DNA of 19,971 bases from Deltaproteobacteria bacterium (GTDB lineage Bacteria; Bdellovibrionota_C; UBA2361; JAAYZI01): assembly GCA_012514925.1 (NCBI GenBank), contig JAAYZI010000065.1:1-19971 (forward strand). Reading direction: 5' to 3'. A program made the translations under genes and the position numbers. Under the pieces are notes generated by a model. It ran no database searches. It saw nothing but the letters and a program-made list of their open reading frames with translations, and was not told the origin of the DNA. Positions 1 through 8,223 of this stretch are shown piece after piece. Each line of letters begins with the position of its first letter. Positions within the stretch are counted from its first letter, which is position 1.

Positions 1-301
1 AAAAGCCGGTGATGCGCGCACAGGCTTACTCTCCTTAGTAGATGAGCACTGCCCGGATGTAATCTATTTAGACCCGATGTTCCCCGAAAGTAAAAGCTCC
101 GCTTTAAACAAACAAACGATGCGTTTTTGCCGGGATGTGGCCGGGGATGACTTGGATGCAGGAGAGTTGTTGGAGGCAGCATTAGAAACGGGGTGCAAAC
201 GAGTGGTAGTAAAGCGCATGTTAAAAGCTCCGTTTTTAGGCGATAAGCCAGGCACCCAAAGTTTGCTTGGCAAAGCCAACCGCTTCGATCTTTATTTGTA
301 A
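1..301 (+). CDS. rsmJ: 16S rRNA (guanine1516-N2)-methyltransferase RsmJ, C-terminal part
   Basis: This is a partial gene running off the left edge. The first complete codon is at position 2 and the TAA stop is at 299-301, leaving about 99 residues. RsmJ is a cytoplasmic SAM-dependent methyltransferase that makes m2G1516 in 16S rRNA. The fragment holds the catalytic DPMFP motif (an N6/N2-type D/NPPY-like loop, after VIYLD) and, further on, the conserved KRVVVKR strand. The C-terminal 'kanrFDLYL' matches the family's usual ending (…RFDIY…). The SAM-binding N-terminal half lies outside the window. No frameshift is visible. The repeat element at 323 begins only 22 bp after the stop. The family is mainly gammaproteobacterial, which is one reason for the organism guess. 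Confidence 0.9.
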   Translation, partial: KAGDARTGLLSLVDEHCPDVIYLDPMFPESKSSALNKQTMRFCRDVAGDDLDAGELLEAALETGCKRVVVKRMLKAPFLGDKPGTQSLLGKANRFDLYL

Positions 302-605
302 CTTCACCCCTCTTACTTGGAAGTAACCGCTTACGCATGGAATTGATCAATTTTGTTTTAAGCCCTTCGGCGGCGCGGAGTTAAATTTACTTTCATTTCA
401 CTTTCCCCGGAGAAAGTAATATTCATGCAAACGGTTACCGGATACACTTGGAAGCAAAGTGCTGCGCTAACATTTCAAATCGAAAACGCAGCGTAAGAAG
501 CAGACCCCTTTACCTTAATCATATTACGTACTTACATATCGCTGCGCTTCCACCTGCAAGTGCCCAGTCTGACTGCGCGCCGCAGCTCTGCCAGCAAACA
601 TCCAA
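302..605. other. Intergenic region between rsmJ and the radical SAM gene
   Basis: Apart from repeat copy A I see no gene here. At 460-493 a GCTGCG…CGCAGC inverted pair sits about 20 nt apart, and it is weak. A loose sigma70-like pair, TTTACC (509-514) and TTACAT (532-537) with a 17-nt spacer, could drive the radical SAM gene, but neither hexamer is a good match. Confidence 0.4.
323..450 (+). repeat. Dispersed intergenic repeat, copy A (MITE/REP-like)
   Basis: The copy begins GTAACCG (323-329) and ends CGGTTACCGG (432-441), so the ends form imperfect terminal inverted repeats. Inside are AATTGATCAATT (341-352) and the near-perfect palindrome ACTTTCCCCGGAGAAAGT (400-417). The block GTAATATTCATGCAAACGGTTACCGGATA (about 415-443) recurs almost unchanged in copy C at 16786-16814. 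Relative to copy B, this copy lacks about 20 nt of the GGGCGGTAAAATTTCAC segment. The 9-mer ACTTGGAAG occurs on both sides (315-323 and 446-454). It could be a target duplication, but part of it may belong to the repeat. There is no coding capacity. Confidence 0.8.
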
Positions 606-2285
606 ATGAAGCACTGTTTAAACCGCCCAGAACCGGAAATTATGACATCCCCGCCATCTCACAAGCTGGTCCTGGCCTTTCCCCCATTTGCTATGGCCAC
701 CTCTCCGCCTCTTGGTATCTGCGCGCTTAAAGGCTATCTCCAGAAAAAAGTGGCTACATGGTCAGTGCAAACGATAGACCTCAACCTTTCAGCTCAAGAG
801 GAGATCTTAAACGCTATGCTGCGTGGCGGCGCTTTGGACAACCAAACCTTTCCAGAAGGGATCTTGGCCGAAATCGGGCTGGCCCGCGCTCTGGAAACTT
901 TTAGAGGTGCTCACCCGCAAGACTTCTTTGATCGGCCAGACCGATACTCTGCCTATGCCGACCTTTTTCTGCGTTTCTATGCGACCGCCTCCTCCAGCGG
1001 CCTTTCTCTAGAGAAGGCATACCGCGAGGAGATCCCAATGCCACCACTACTGCAGCAACAAGCTGCGCGCATTTGCGCTCTAAACCCTAACATGATCGGC
1101 ATATCCCTTTGTTATTCGCAGCAGGTTTGGTGGGCAATCTGCTTAGGCAAAATTTTAAAAGAAATGACTAAAGTCCCGGTGATCTTTGGGGGATCTTTCT
1201 TTGTAAACGAAGCGGAACGATTTCTGACTGAGCATCAAGACGCCTGTGATGGTGTTGTAACCGGCGAAGGAGAGCATGCGCTGGCAGCACTCCTCCTAGA
1301 TTCAAGCCATCCAGAAAATGTGCCAGGGTTCTCTTTTATCCGCGATGGAGCGATCATCTCTAACCCCCCTTCCTTTGAGAAAGATTTGGATGTACTGGGC
1401 GCCCCTGACTATTCAGATCTGAATTTGAACGCGTATTTTTCACCCGTTCCGGTTGTTCCGATTCTCTCTTCCCGCGGCTGCTATTGGCGGCGTTGCGCCT
1501 TCTGCGTGCACTATCGTTCCGCTGGTATGACTTACCGCTTGCGCAGCATTGAGGCAATCACCACAGAACTGCGCAGCTATGTCGATGCCGGCATTTCACA
1601 TTTTGCCTTTGTTGACGAGATGATTTCCCCAACACTCTTTAAGCGTTTGGCTGATGGGATCATTGAAAAAGGCCTAAATATCAGCTACTACGCCCTGGCC
1701 AAACCTGTCAGGCAATTTTCACAGACACTTCTACAAAAGATCGCCACTTCCGGCTGCCACTATCTGCTGTGGGGGGTGGAAAGCGGCAATCAACGGATTC
1801 TAGACCTAATGGATAAAGGCACCAAGGTCCAAGATGTGTCCACAGTACTCAATTCGGCCTATGCCGCCGGGATTCGTAACCACGTTTACATTATCGCCGG
1901 ATTTCCCAGCGAAACACGGGAAGAGTTTCTAGATACGTTGCGTTTTCTCGAAGATCATCGACATGCAATCGATGCAGTGCACCGCGGGACTTTCACTCTT
2001 GCCAGCGGCTCTCCAATCTTTGATAACCCTGAACGTTTTCAAATCAAGATCGGCAGCCAACGGGGGGATTGGCGCACTCGAAGCTCCTATAACTATGAGT
2101 GCGCTGTCGGCCTAACCGGAGAGGAGGCGCAGCAGCTTTTCGTACAGGCCTTGCCATTCTTGCGGGGGTTTAACCCCTTTTCGCGCTATATGGGGAATTT
2201 TCGCGACCACGCCCTGCTGATTTACGAACGTCATGGGCAAAAGCTAGCTAAACATCGTTCTCCGGCTAACGCAGCAATCAAATAA
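606..2285 (+). CDS. B12-binding-type radical SAM protein of unknown substrate
   Basis: The 559-aa protein has two recognisable halves. Residues about 15-240 look like a cobalamin-binding Rossmann domain (LVLAFPPF start, PPLGICALKGYL, VPVIFGGSFF, GVVTGEGEHAL). Residues about 280-500 form a radical SAM TIM-barrel. The [4Fe-4S] motif is GCYWRRCAFC with Cys292, Cys297 and Cys300, i.e. Cx4Cx2C rather than the usual Cx3Cx2C. Later barrel elements are FAFVDEM, WGVESGNQRIL and VYIIAGFPSE, all typical of B12-radical SAM enzymes. I see no canonical DxHxxG cobalamin-ligand motif, so binding may be base-off or lost. The substrate is unknown; methylation or another radical chemistry on a natural product, lipid or peptide is possible. 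ATG606 lacks a Shine-Dalgarno. In-frame ATG642 (MTSPPSHK, preceded by a weak GGA) is an equally good start and would remove 12 residues. The amidase gene lies about 120 bp downstream on the same strand. Confidence 0.85.
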   Translation: MKHCLNRPEPEIMTSPPSHKLVLAFPPFAMATSPPLGICALKGYLQKKVATWSVQTIDLNLSAQEEILNAMLRGGALDNQTFPEGILAEIGLARALETFRGAHPQDFFDRPDRYSAYADLFLRFYATASSSGLSLEKAYREEIPMPPLLQQQAARICALNPNMIGISLCYSQQVWWAICLGKILKEMTKVPVIFGGSFFVNEAERFLTEHQDACDGVVTGEGEHALAALLLDSSHPENVPGFSFIRDGAIISNPPSFEKDLDVLGAPDYSDLNLNAYFSPVPVVPILSSRGCYWRRCAFCVHYRSAGMTYRLRSIEAITTELRSYVDAGISHFAFVDEMISPTLFKRLADGIIEKGLNISYYALAKPVRQFSQTLLQKIATSGCHYLLWGVESGNQRILDLMDKGTKVQDVSTVLNSAYAAGIRNHVYIIAGFPSETREEFLDTLRFLEDHRHAIDAVHRGTFTLASGSPIFDNPERFQIKIGSQRGDWRTRSSYNYECAVGLTGEEAQQLFVQALPFLRGFNPFSRYMGNFRDHALLIYERHGQKLAKHRSPANAAIK

Positions 2286-2392
2286 CGAATCCGCTCTCCG
2301 TCAGGCTCCAACCTCATATACTATGAATGGATGTAATTGATTCTAACTTGACATGGCAGTATGCTTTCCGTGATGTCGAAAACCACTCTTTC

Positions 2393-2397
2393 AGGAG
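2393..2397 (+). promoter_or_regulatory. Ribosome binding site deciding the amidase start
   Basis: AGGAG lies 7 nt before GTG2405. The upstream in-frame ATG2327 has no purine-rich stretch before it, so this site argues for initiation at 2405. Confidence 0.65.
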
Positions 2398-2404
2398 TAG
2401 AATC

Positions 2405-2947
2405 GTGAATTCTGATCGATGTAAAGAGCCACGTTGCTTGCAATCACGTTTCTTTGATGAACGCCGGAAAGGTGCAGTGGTGGATACGATTGTAATTCAT
2501 TCCATGTTCAATCCAGATGCTGATGATAACTTCTGTGTACACTCCTGCAAGGCCCTCCTAGACAGCCGTAAAGTTTCGACGCACTACATTATTGATCGCG
2601 CGGGTGAGGTCTGGCGCTCGGTACCGGAAGAACAGCGCGCTTGGCATGCAGGAGAGAGCTGTATTCCAGATGCGACTGACGCGCGTAGTGGAGTGAATCA
2701 TTTTAGTATCGGGATTGAACTGATTGGTTCGCACGACTCTGGATTCACACCAGCTCAGTACGAAGCTTTGGCGCGGCTAAGCTGTCAAATTGCAAAGTGC
2801 CATGCTATCCGCCAAGTATATGGCCACGCCGATATCGCCCCCGCCCGAAAGAGCGATCCATGGAACTTCGATTGGGCGCGCTACGCTGCAGATTTAAAGC
2901 GGCTTGGGGGAGATGCCGCCAATATTCGAGTGCGGCCGGGGATTTAA
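2405..2947 (+). CDS. AmpD-like N-acetylmuramoyl-L-alanine amidase (Amidase_2 family)
   Basis: The enzyme is predicted to cleave the MurNAc-L-Ala amide bond of peptidoglycan fragments (1,6-anhydro-muropeptide recycling in AmpD). From GTG2405 it has 180 residues, close to the roughly 185 of AmpD. By analogy the zinc ligands are His32 (VIHSM), His141 (YGHADIAPARK) and Asp151 (KSDPW). Glu105 in SIGIELIG and Lys149 fill the conserved active-site positions, and AWHAG at 79-83 is a family hallmark. No signal peptide is visible, consistent with a cytosolic recycling amidase. The longer reading from ATG2327 adds 26 residues with no family resemblance and no ribosome site. The neighbours, a radical SAM enzyme before and a Ser/Thr kinase after (about 96 bp away), are not usual ampD partners; ampE is not seen. 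Confidence 0.85.
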   Translation: MNSDRCKEPRCLQSRFFDERRKGAVVDTIVIHSMFNPDADDNFCVHSCKALLDSRKVSTHYIIDRAGEVWRSVPEEQRAWHAGESCIPDATDARSGVNHFSIGIELIGSHDSGFTPAQYEALARLSCQIAKCHAIRQVYGHADIAPARKSDPWNFDWARYAADLKRLGGDAANIRVRPGI

Positions 2948-3043
2948 TCGCATGTAAGCATTGCGAAAAACTACTACTATCAAGAAATATCTGCATAGCG
3001 ACGACAACTGACTCTGGGTTTGCAATTTGATTCCGGGGTGGGT

Positions 3044-4003
3044 ATGAGCTCGAAAAAAAGCCTCTTTAGTCCAGGAGATATGATCGCTGGAAGATACGAA
3101 GTGCTCAACGCGCTTGGCCAAGGCGCTATGGGCGAGGTCGTGCGCGTAGCTGACCATGCTTTAGAAAAAGAGGTGATAGCCCTAAAGATTCTCTATCCTA
3201 AACGGGCCCGGGTGGCTTCGAATGTGGCGCGCTTTAGACGCGAAGTGCTTTTGGCGCGCAAGCTTACGCACCACAACGTTGTGCAGGTCTTCGATTTTGG
3301 GGAAGCTGATAAAGGATGCTACTATATCAGTATGGAGTACATTGAAGGCACAAGCCTTGCTAAGTGGCTTCAGGCTCCACCCTCCGAGCAGCCTACATTT
3401 CAAGAAGTGCTGTATGTGCTCTATCAGATTTGCGGAGCTCTTCATTTTGCGCACGGTAAAGGCGTGATTCACCGCGACCTCAAACCAGATAATGTCTTAA
3501 TCGACATTCACAACATCGTAAAACTTACGGATTTTGGAGTGGCGCGGTTAATAAACGATACCCAGCATTTAACCGCTGCAGGGAAGTCTGTCGGTACCGT
3601 GTATTATATGGCGCCGGAGCAGTTCACAGGCCAAGAGATAGATCACCGGGTAGATATTTACGCACTTGGCATTATGGCGTACGAGCTTGTGACTGGGCAG
3701 CGCCCGTTTGAACATGAGAACATTGACGGCTTGGCGACGATGCATCTCACCCAGGCTCTACCTAATTTTAAGAACCCACGTTTTGACGTGCCATCTTGGT
3801 ACCGTAGTTTCGTGCAACACTGCGTTGAGAAACACCCTGACCACCGTTTTAAGAGCATGGCTGAAGCAGCAGATAAGTTGGCGGAGCACGGCAGCAGTTA
3901 TGGAATCCCCCCCACTGAAGGCGACGAGGAGGCGCAACCCGCTAAGGTCAAAGCCCCGCAGAAAATAAATCTTATGACGCTCTGGCGTTCAATCTTCTCT
4001 TAA
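3044..4003 (+). CDS. Soluble Hanks-type serine/threonine protein kinase
   Basis: This is a 319-aa eukaryotic-like protein kinase with all catalytic motifs intact. It has the glycine loop GQGAMGEV (25-32), Lys48 in ALKIL, the alphaC Glu67, HRDLKPDN (143-150), DFG (163-165) and an APE motif in the activation segment. It should therefore be active on Ser/Thr of cytoplasmic proteins. The kinase domain ends near residue 285. The tail is short and charged (TEGDEEAQPAKVKAPQK), with no transmembrane helix, PASTA, FHA or TPR domain, so it is not a classical PknB-type receptor. A TTG at 3020 in the same frame adds 8 residues. ATG3044, preceded by GGGGTGGG, seems better. No cognate PP2C phosphatase or FHA gene lies next to it in the window, so its target is unknown. 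Confidence 0.9.
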   Translation: MSSKKSLFSPGDMIAGRYEVLNALGQGAMGEVVRVADHALEKEVIALKILYPKRARVASNVARFRREVLLARKLTHHNVVQVFDFGEADKGCYYISMEYIEGTSLAKWLQAPPSEQPTFQEVLYVLYQICGALHFAHGKGVIHRDLKPDNVLIDIHNIVKLTDFGVARLINDTQHLTAAGKSVGTVYYMAPEQFTGQEIDHRVDIYALGIMAYELVTGQRPFEHENIDGLATMHLTQALPNFKNPRFDVPSWYRSFVQHCVEKHPDHRFKSMAEAADKLAEHGSSYGIPPTEGDEEAQPAKVKAPQKINLMTLWRSIFS

Positions 4004-4047
4004 GTAAATAGGATATCCAGGCCGAAATAGGGTATTGCCAGCTACTG

Positions 4048-4191
4048 ATGTCCAGGCTAGCTTTCAAATCAGATGGGCGGAATTCTGCTGAATTTTATCA
4101 GGCGCTGGTGAAGGAGCGCTCTGAGGACTTTGGTTGCAGTAGGTTTTTCGTCATCGCTGCGCACACGGTGAGAAAAGTTAATTCAAACTAA
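4048..4191 (+). CDS. Possible 47-residue ORF or gene remnant
   Basis: An open frame begins at ATG4048 (MSRLAFKSDGRNSAEFYQ…) and stops at TAA 4189-4191. It starts 44 bp after the kinase stop. There is no clear Shine-Dalgarno and I recognise no family. Its 3' end runs into the hairpin at 4167-4211. It may be a short protein, a decayed gene fragment or chance. Confidence 0.15.
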   Translation: MSRLAFKSDGRNSAEFYQALVKERSEDFGCSRFFVIAAHTVRKVNSN

Positions 4192-4211
4192 ACGACCCAG
4201 CTTTTCTCACC
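4167..4211 (+). terminator. Likely terminator hairpin between the convergent kinase and Gld operons
   Basis: GGTGAGAAAAG (4167-4177) pairs perfectly with CTTTTCTCACC (4201-4211), an 11-bp stem with a 23-nt loop. The T-rich stretch TTTCTTTTCTTCT follows on the plus strand, so termination of plus-strand transcripts is favoured. The minus-strand exit is not T-rich. The loop is longer than in a classical terminator. Confidence 0.45.
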
Positions 4212-4245
4212 TTTCTTTTCTTCTCCCACCCGAATGCAATTGGGC

Positions 4246-5298
4246 TTACTGTTCCGCAGCAACTTCGCTCGGAAGCGTCTGCGGCTCCTGCGCCTCAGTC
4301 TCCTCCGATGCAACTGCTTCTTTACCTTCAGCCTCCTGGTCTTCGGTTTTAGCCTCCTCCTTAGCCGGTTTTTCAGGAGCCTTCTTTTGCACTAGCTTTT
4401 CCCGTGTAGCGGCCTTTAGAGTATCGGCCGGGGTTTTTGAGGCTTTAAAAAAATACGGATATTTGGAGCTCTTTAGAAGGTATCTTTCTTCCTTCTCAAT
4501 CGGACCGGAAAAAACATAGCTTACCTCCTCGCCGCCCTTAACTCTAACCTTAAGCTCCAATAAAAGGGGCAGCTCTTTATACTCAGGTTTCTCCTCTACT
4601 CCCACAAACTCGTCAAAAGACAGAGTCGAAACTGCACTAAGCACAGTGTCAGCTTCTTTTTTCACCACTTCCTCGTCTGGCTCCAAGCCTTCAATCTGCG
4701 CGCCACTTTCGGTATTCTTAAGAACCACTCCGTTAAGAGCGACACTTTCAACCTCAGACCGCGCCACCCGCAGCAACCCGCGATCAAACCAGCTCACCTG
4801 CTTGGGGTCTAAGTCAAAGCTGGAGAATTCCACCGCGAAAACCTGGTCCTGCCCATCCACCCTAAGATGCACCTTACGAAAAGCAGGCGCTGTGCCCAAA
4901 AATACCGTCGCGACCTCGTGGTCGCCCTTAAGAAAAGTCACCTTACGTTCAAAATCATCCTTTCCCACTTTTAACTGCTTGGCGGCAACTTGCGTCTTTG
5001 CAACCGGCCAAGATTTTTTAAGCCCCAGTAACTTTTCCAACAGACCCTCAATCTTAGCGCTATCCACCGGAAAATCTTGAGCCGCTGGAACAACCCACTT
5101 TCCATCCTTCTTACTTATAAGCAGCTCAGGCTCCCCTTCTTGAACAATCTTCAAAGATTCAAACTCTTCAAGCTTAAGGGCTAGAATCGCCTCATCGGAG
5201 CTAAAAGTCCCCATATCGCTACCGCGCCCAAACTGCCATGCCACAAGCACTAGTTGTACCACTAAAAGTGCGGTTAGAGTCTTTATCCATTTAGACAT
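4246..5298 (-). CDS. DUF4340 membrane-anchored protein of a Gld-type ABC system
   Basis: This 350-aa protein has one N-terminal transmembrane anchor (about residues 7-22, TALLVVQLVLVAW) followed by the repeated mixed alpha/beta DUF4340 fold. Its hallmark stretches are ISKKDGKWVVP…FPVDSAKIEGLLEKLLGL and a second related half near VEKVALNG/VSWFDRGLL. The family regularly sits after gldA/gldF/gldG-like genes and is thought to be an extracytoplasmic partner of that transporter; its biochemical role is not established. It begins 15 bp after the permease-GldG gene, with AAGGAG overlapping that gene's stop, so translation is probably coupled. The last 45 or so residues are Glu/Lys/Ala-rich low complexity (AKEEAKTEDQEAEGKE…). 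It is the last gene of the operon. Confidence 0.85.
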   Translation of the reverse strand: MSKWIKTLTALLVVQLVLVAWQFGRGSDMGTFSSDEAILALKLEEFESLKIVQEGEPELLISKKDGKWVVPAAQDFPVDSAKIEGLLEKLLGLKKSWPVAKTQVAAKQLKVGKDDFERKVTFLKGDHEVATVFLGTAPAFRKVHLRVDGQDQVFAVEFSSFDLDPKQVSWFDRGLLRVARSEVESVALNGVVLKNTESGAQIEGLEPDEEVVKKEADTVLSAVSTLSFDEFVGVEEKPEYKELPLLLELKVRVKGGEEVSYVFSGPIEKEERYLLKSSKYPYFFKASKTPADTLKAATREKLVQKKAPEKPAKEEAKTEDQEAEGKEAVASEETEAQEPQTLPSEVAAEQ

Positions 5299-5313
5299 AT
5301 TTCACCAAGCTCC

Positions 5314-8223
5314 TTAAGCGGCTAAGAGACTGTTGTAACGAACCACCGTACGCGCACGGCGGGCCCGATAAAGCAAGTAAACCAGCAACAAACCTAACAG
5401 CGCCGCGGCATAATTAAAGTACTCCCAAAACGACTTCTGAGCACTGCTCATAGGATCCAGCGTGCTGGTAAAATGCCCCCGACTTCTAATCGTAAGCAGA
5501 GCCGGATCCTCAAGCGACCAATCCACCACATTTTCAACGACCTGAAGCGTATTCATATAACGCATCGTGCCGCTCATGGCTGAAATTTGAAGAACTTGAT
5601 CCGTCAGAAATTCGTTTGAGGTAAACACCACCAAGCGTGCGGACTCAGCAGACTTCTCGATCACGCCGGTAATCGTCGGCTCTGCCTCTTTTTTCTCCGG
5701 TTCCTCCGACATGGGGGCTTGCTCAGCTTCCTTCTCTTCTTCCTTTTCTTCCTTCGGTTTCAGCAGCGGCGAATCTTTACCCTTAAAGGCCGATTCGAAA
5801 CGTCCCTCCACAACGGCTGCCAACAGGTAAGGCTTCACCTCGCCATCTACGCCAAAGCCCAATTGACCATTGATTTCAAAGTCGGGCTGCACGTTGGAAG
5901 AAGCCGTAGCCCAAGACTTTTTGGATGAATGCATCAACTCAGTTATCTTCCGCTCGCGATTCTGCTCAGGATCAATTACAAGCGGAGAAGGCCAGTTCAT
6001 AGTAACATGCGGAATGCGCGCAGTAATAAGACTTTCAGAGTTCAAACCACCGCTTCGCACATCCACAAAGGGCAGATAAGGCATAAGCTGAATCTCCTCG
6101 ACCGTAAATGGTCCAGCCTTGCGGCGATGCGGCACCGGGTAAGGCTCGCTATCAGGATCCATAACTATCTTTTCCTCGATCTGGATGCCCTTGCTCTTCA
6201 GCCACTCTTCCAAACCAGATGTAACAGAGTTGGCCTTAAGTTCGCTATAACTGGTGCGGCTCACACCAAAAGGTGAAGTGGAGAGCATAACTGTGCCGCC
6301 CTTCATCAAAAACTGATCGACGGCGAAGAGCTGCTTGTCAGTAAAGTTCTCGGGAGAGAGCACCACTAGTATGTCTATGTCTTCAGGAGTGGTGCCCTTG
6401 CTGAGATCCACCGTTTTCACGGTATGACCTTCAGAGAGCTTGTCTTGCAGAGCGCGAAACTGCCGCCCCCCCGGCGACGGCATGTAAGGATTAAAAGGCG
6501 GCGTCTGAGGCATAACCAACCCAACGGTCTTTAGAAAGCCTGGCGAGAGCCGCTTTAACGCCCCCTCAACGCTCTTCCTTGCTCCTTCTTTGGTGAAGTC
6601 TTCGGGAAGAGGTACCTCAACCATCCGATCACCACTTTGCAGCAACGAATAAAAATAAAACTGATTGGGATCTAGCAAACTCACCACCATCGGACGGAAA
6701 CCAAACTTTTCGGCGATCTCTTTCGCCAACTCTCCTCCCCCGGCTTGAGGATCTTTAAACACTGGCTCAAACTTTCCAGCAGAGTTCTTCTTAATATCGT
6801 CTAAAACCTCTTTAAGATCTTTTTCATAAGCCCTAATGGTTTCGGGCAATTTTTCTTCACTCGAGAAAAAACCCACAAACTTCACCGGCTCCTTCATAGC
6901 TGCGAAGAGGTTATCCGTTGTTTGAAAACCGTAAAGAACCTTCTTTACAGCGCGGGTAAGATCGTACTCTAAGTTCCTAAGTTCCACCTCTAAATCACCG
7001 TCTCCGCCGACTTTTATATCAATGAGATCGCGGAAGCTGAGAGTTTCATACTTATCTCCATACTCCACTAAAATGTCGAAGTAGGAGTTCACCAGCGATG
7101 CTTGATATTTGTCCGCAACCTGAAACGGAACCGGCTTAATGCTATATTTGCGGTTAGCTTCCTCTTCAATTTTAGGATCCTCACGCGGATCTACGAATTC
7201 AGCGCGTACTTTGCCTCCGCCAGCCACGGCGTACTCTCGCATCAGATCTCGGATTTGAGGCACCAGTGGCGCTAGCTTGGGATGAGTCTTGGCGCTGAAA
7301 TATCCCCTAAGCAGAAGCGGCTCTTGCAACTGGTCAATAACTCCACGCGAAGCATCCGAGATTGTATAGCTCCGCCCCTGCGTGAGGTCGATTCGGAAGA
7401 AGTGAGTTTTGGCGAGCCAAAAATTAGCCGCCACCAAGTTTGCAATTAAAAGCGCTACCACCCACCTTATACGGTGATGGCGCTGGTTTTGTTCGCTAAC
7501 AGACCACCTCAGTTTTTCAATGGCGTAAACGTTCAGCGTCAGAAAGACCCCGGTTAAACTCAGGTAGTAATACAGATCGCGCAGGTCAATCATGCCGCGG
7601 TTTATAGATTCAAAACGCGAGCCTGTACCTACCAGTGAAAAGACCTCAGCCCACCAATTTCCAACTAGACCTCCCACCGTCTGAGATCCAATCAGGAAAA
7701 ATAAAAAACAGATCACCAAAGTCAGCATCAAACTGACGATCTGATTATCGTTGCGGGAACTGACGTACAGCCCAATAGCGGTGTAAGCCCCCGCCAGCAA
7801 GAGCGACCCAAGATAAGCACCGACCACCGGTCCCCAGTCCAACCGCCCCATAAACGAAACGCTCACCGGCGTGGCCAGCGTAAGCGCCAGAGCGATCGCC
7901 ACCAGCCCCATACACGCCAAAAACTTGCCTAACACTAAATGTTCGACTTTAACCGGAGCAGTCATCAAGAATTCAATCGAGCCCATGCGCCGCTCTTCGC
8001 TCCACATGCGCATGGTAAGGGCCGCCACAAGGAAGATGAGCAGGACCGGCATCCATTCAAAAAGGGGCCGCACATCCGCGATGTTGCGGACAAAAAACAT
8101 GTTTACCCAAAAAAAGGTAAACATGCTGACGACCAAAAAGATACCTAAAAAGATAAAAGCCACAGGCGAAGAAAAATAAGTCTCGAGCTCTTTCCGAGCC
8201 GTCGCTGCAATCTTACCTTTCAT
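5314..8223 (-). CDS. Fused ABC-2 permease and GldG-type auxiliary protein
   Basis: This 969-aa protein joins two proteins that are separate in the Flavobacterium gliding system. Residues 1 to about 240 are an ABC-2/GldF-like permease with about six membrane segments (about 21-41, 58-74, 103-127, 134-156, 163-188, 218-236) and the cytoplasmic MWSEERRMGSIEFLMTAPV loop. A further helix at about 252-270 starts the GldG part. That part is a large extracytoplasmic domain (RIDLTQGRSYTIS…, DILVVLSPENFTDKQLFAVDQFLMKGG, a typical GldG/ABC_transp_aux stretch), closed by a C-terminal helix (about 930-948) and an Arg-rich tail. A Glu/Lys-rich linker sits at about 818-846. The start overlaps the ATPase stop by 11 bp and has GGGAGGG just upstream. 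The substrate is unknown. Gliding motility should not be assumed, because such operons occur widely in non-gliding bacteria. Confidence 0.88.
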   Translation of the reverse strand: MKGKIAATARKELETYFSSPVAFIFLGIFLVVSMFTFFWVNMFFVRNIADVRPLFEWMPVLLIFLVAALTMRMWSEERRMGSIEFLMTAPVKVEHLVLGKFLACMGLVAIALALTLATPVSVSFMGRLDWGPVVGAYLGSLLLAGAYTAIGLYVSSRNDNQIVSLMLTLVICFLFFLIGSQTVGGLVGNWWAEVFSLVGTGSRFESINRGMIDLRDLYYYLSLTGVFLTLNVYAIEKLRWSVSEQNQRHHRIRWVVALLIANLVAANFWLAKTHFFRIDLTQGRSYTISDASRGVIDQLQEPLLLRGYFSAKTHPKLAPLVPQIRDLMREYAVAGGGKVRAEFVDPREDPKIEEEANRKYSIKPVPFQVADKYQASLVNSYFDILVEYGDKYETLSFRDLIDIKVGGDGDLEVELRNLEYDLTRAVKKVLYGFQTTDNLFAAMKEPVKFVGFFSSEEKLPETIRAYEKDLKEVLDDIKKNSAGKFEPVFKDPQAGGGELAKEIAEKFGFRPMVVSLLDPNQFYFYSLLQSGDRMVEVPLPEDFTKEGARKSVEGALKRLSPGFLKTVGLVMPQTPPFNPYMPSPGGRQFRALQDKLSEGHTVKTVDLSKGTTPEDIDILVVLSPENFTDKQLFAVDQFLMKGGTVMLSTSPFGVSRTSYSELKANSVTSGLEEWLKSKGIQIEEKIVMDPDSEPYPVPHRRKAGPFTVEEIQLMPYLPFVDVRSGGLNSESLITARIPHVTMNWPSPLVIDPEQNRERKITELMHSSKKSWATASSNVQPDFEINGQLGFGVDGEVKPYLLAAVVEGRFESAFKGKDSPLLKPKEEKEEEKEAEQAPMSEEPEKKEAEPTITGVIEKSAESARLVVFTSNEFLTDQVLQISAMSGTMRYMNTLQVVENVVDWSLEDPALLTIRSRGHFTSTLDPMSSAQKSFWEYFNYAAALLGLLLVYLLYRARRARTVVRYNSLLAA

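Noticed and set aside
2327..2404. Longer amidase start at ATG2327
   Set aside because: The extra 26 residues do not resemble AmpD, ATG2327 lacks a ribosome site, and GTG2405 has AGGAG at ideal spacing.
3020..3043. TTG3020 start for the kinase
   Set aside because: It would add eight residues with no family match and no ribosome site; ATG3044 with a G-rich upstream stretch is preferred, though not proven.
4646..5080. 144-codon plus-strand open frame inside the DUF4340 gene
   Set aside because: It lies antisense to a clearly coding gene, with a serine/arginine-rich composition typical of shadow frames and no recognisable domain.
5929..6276. 115-codon plus-strand open frame inside the permease-GldG gene
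   Set aside because: It is a shadow of the well-supported minus-strand gene, with no ribosome site or family resemblance.
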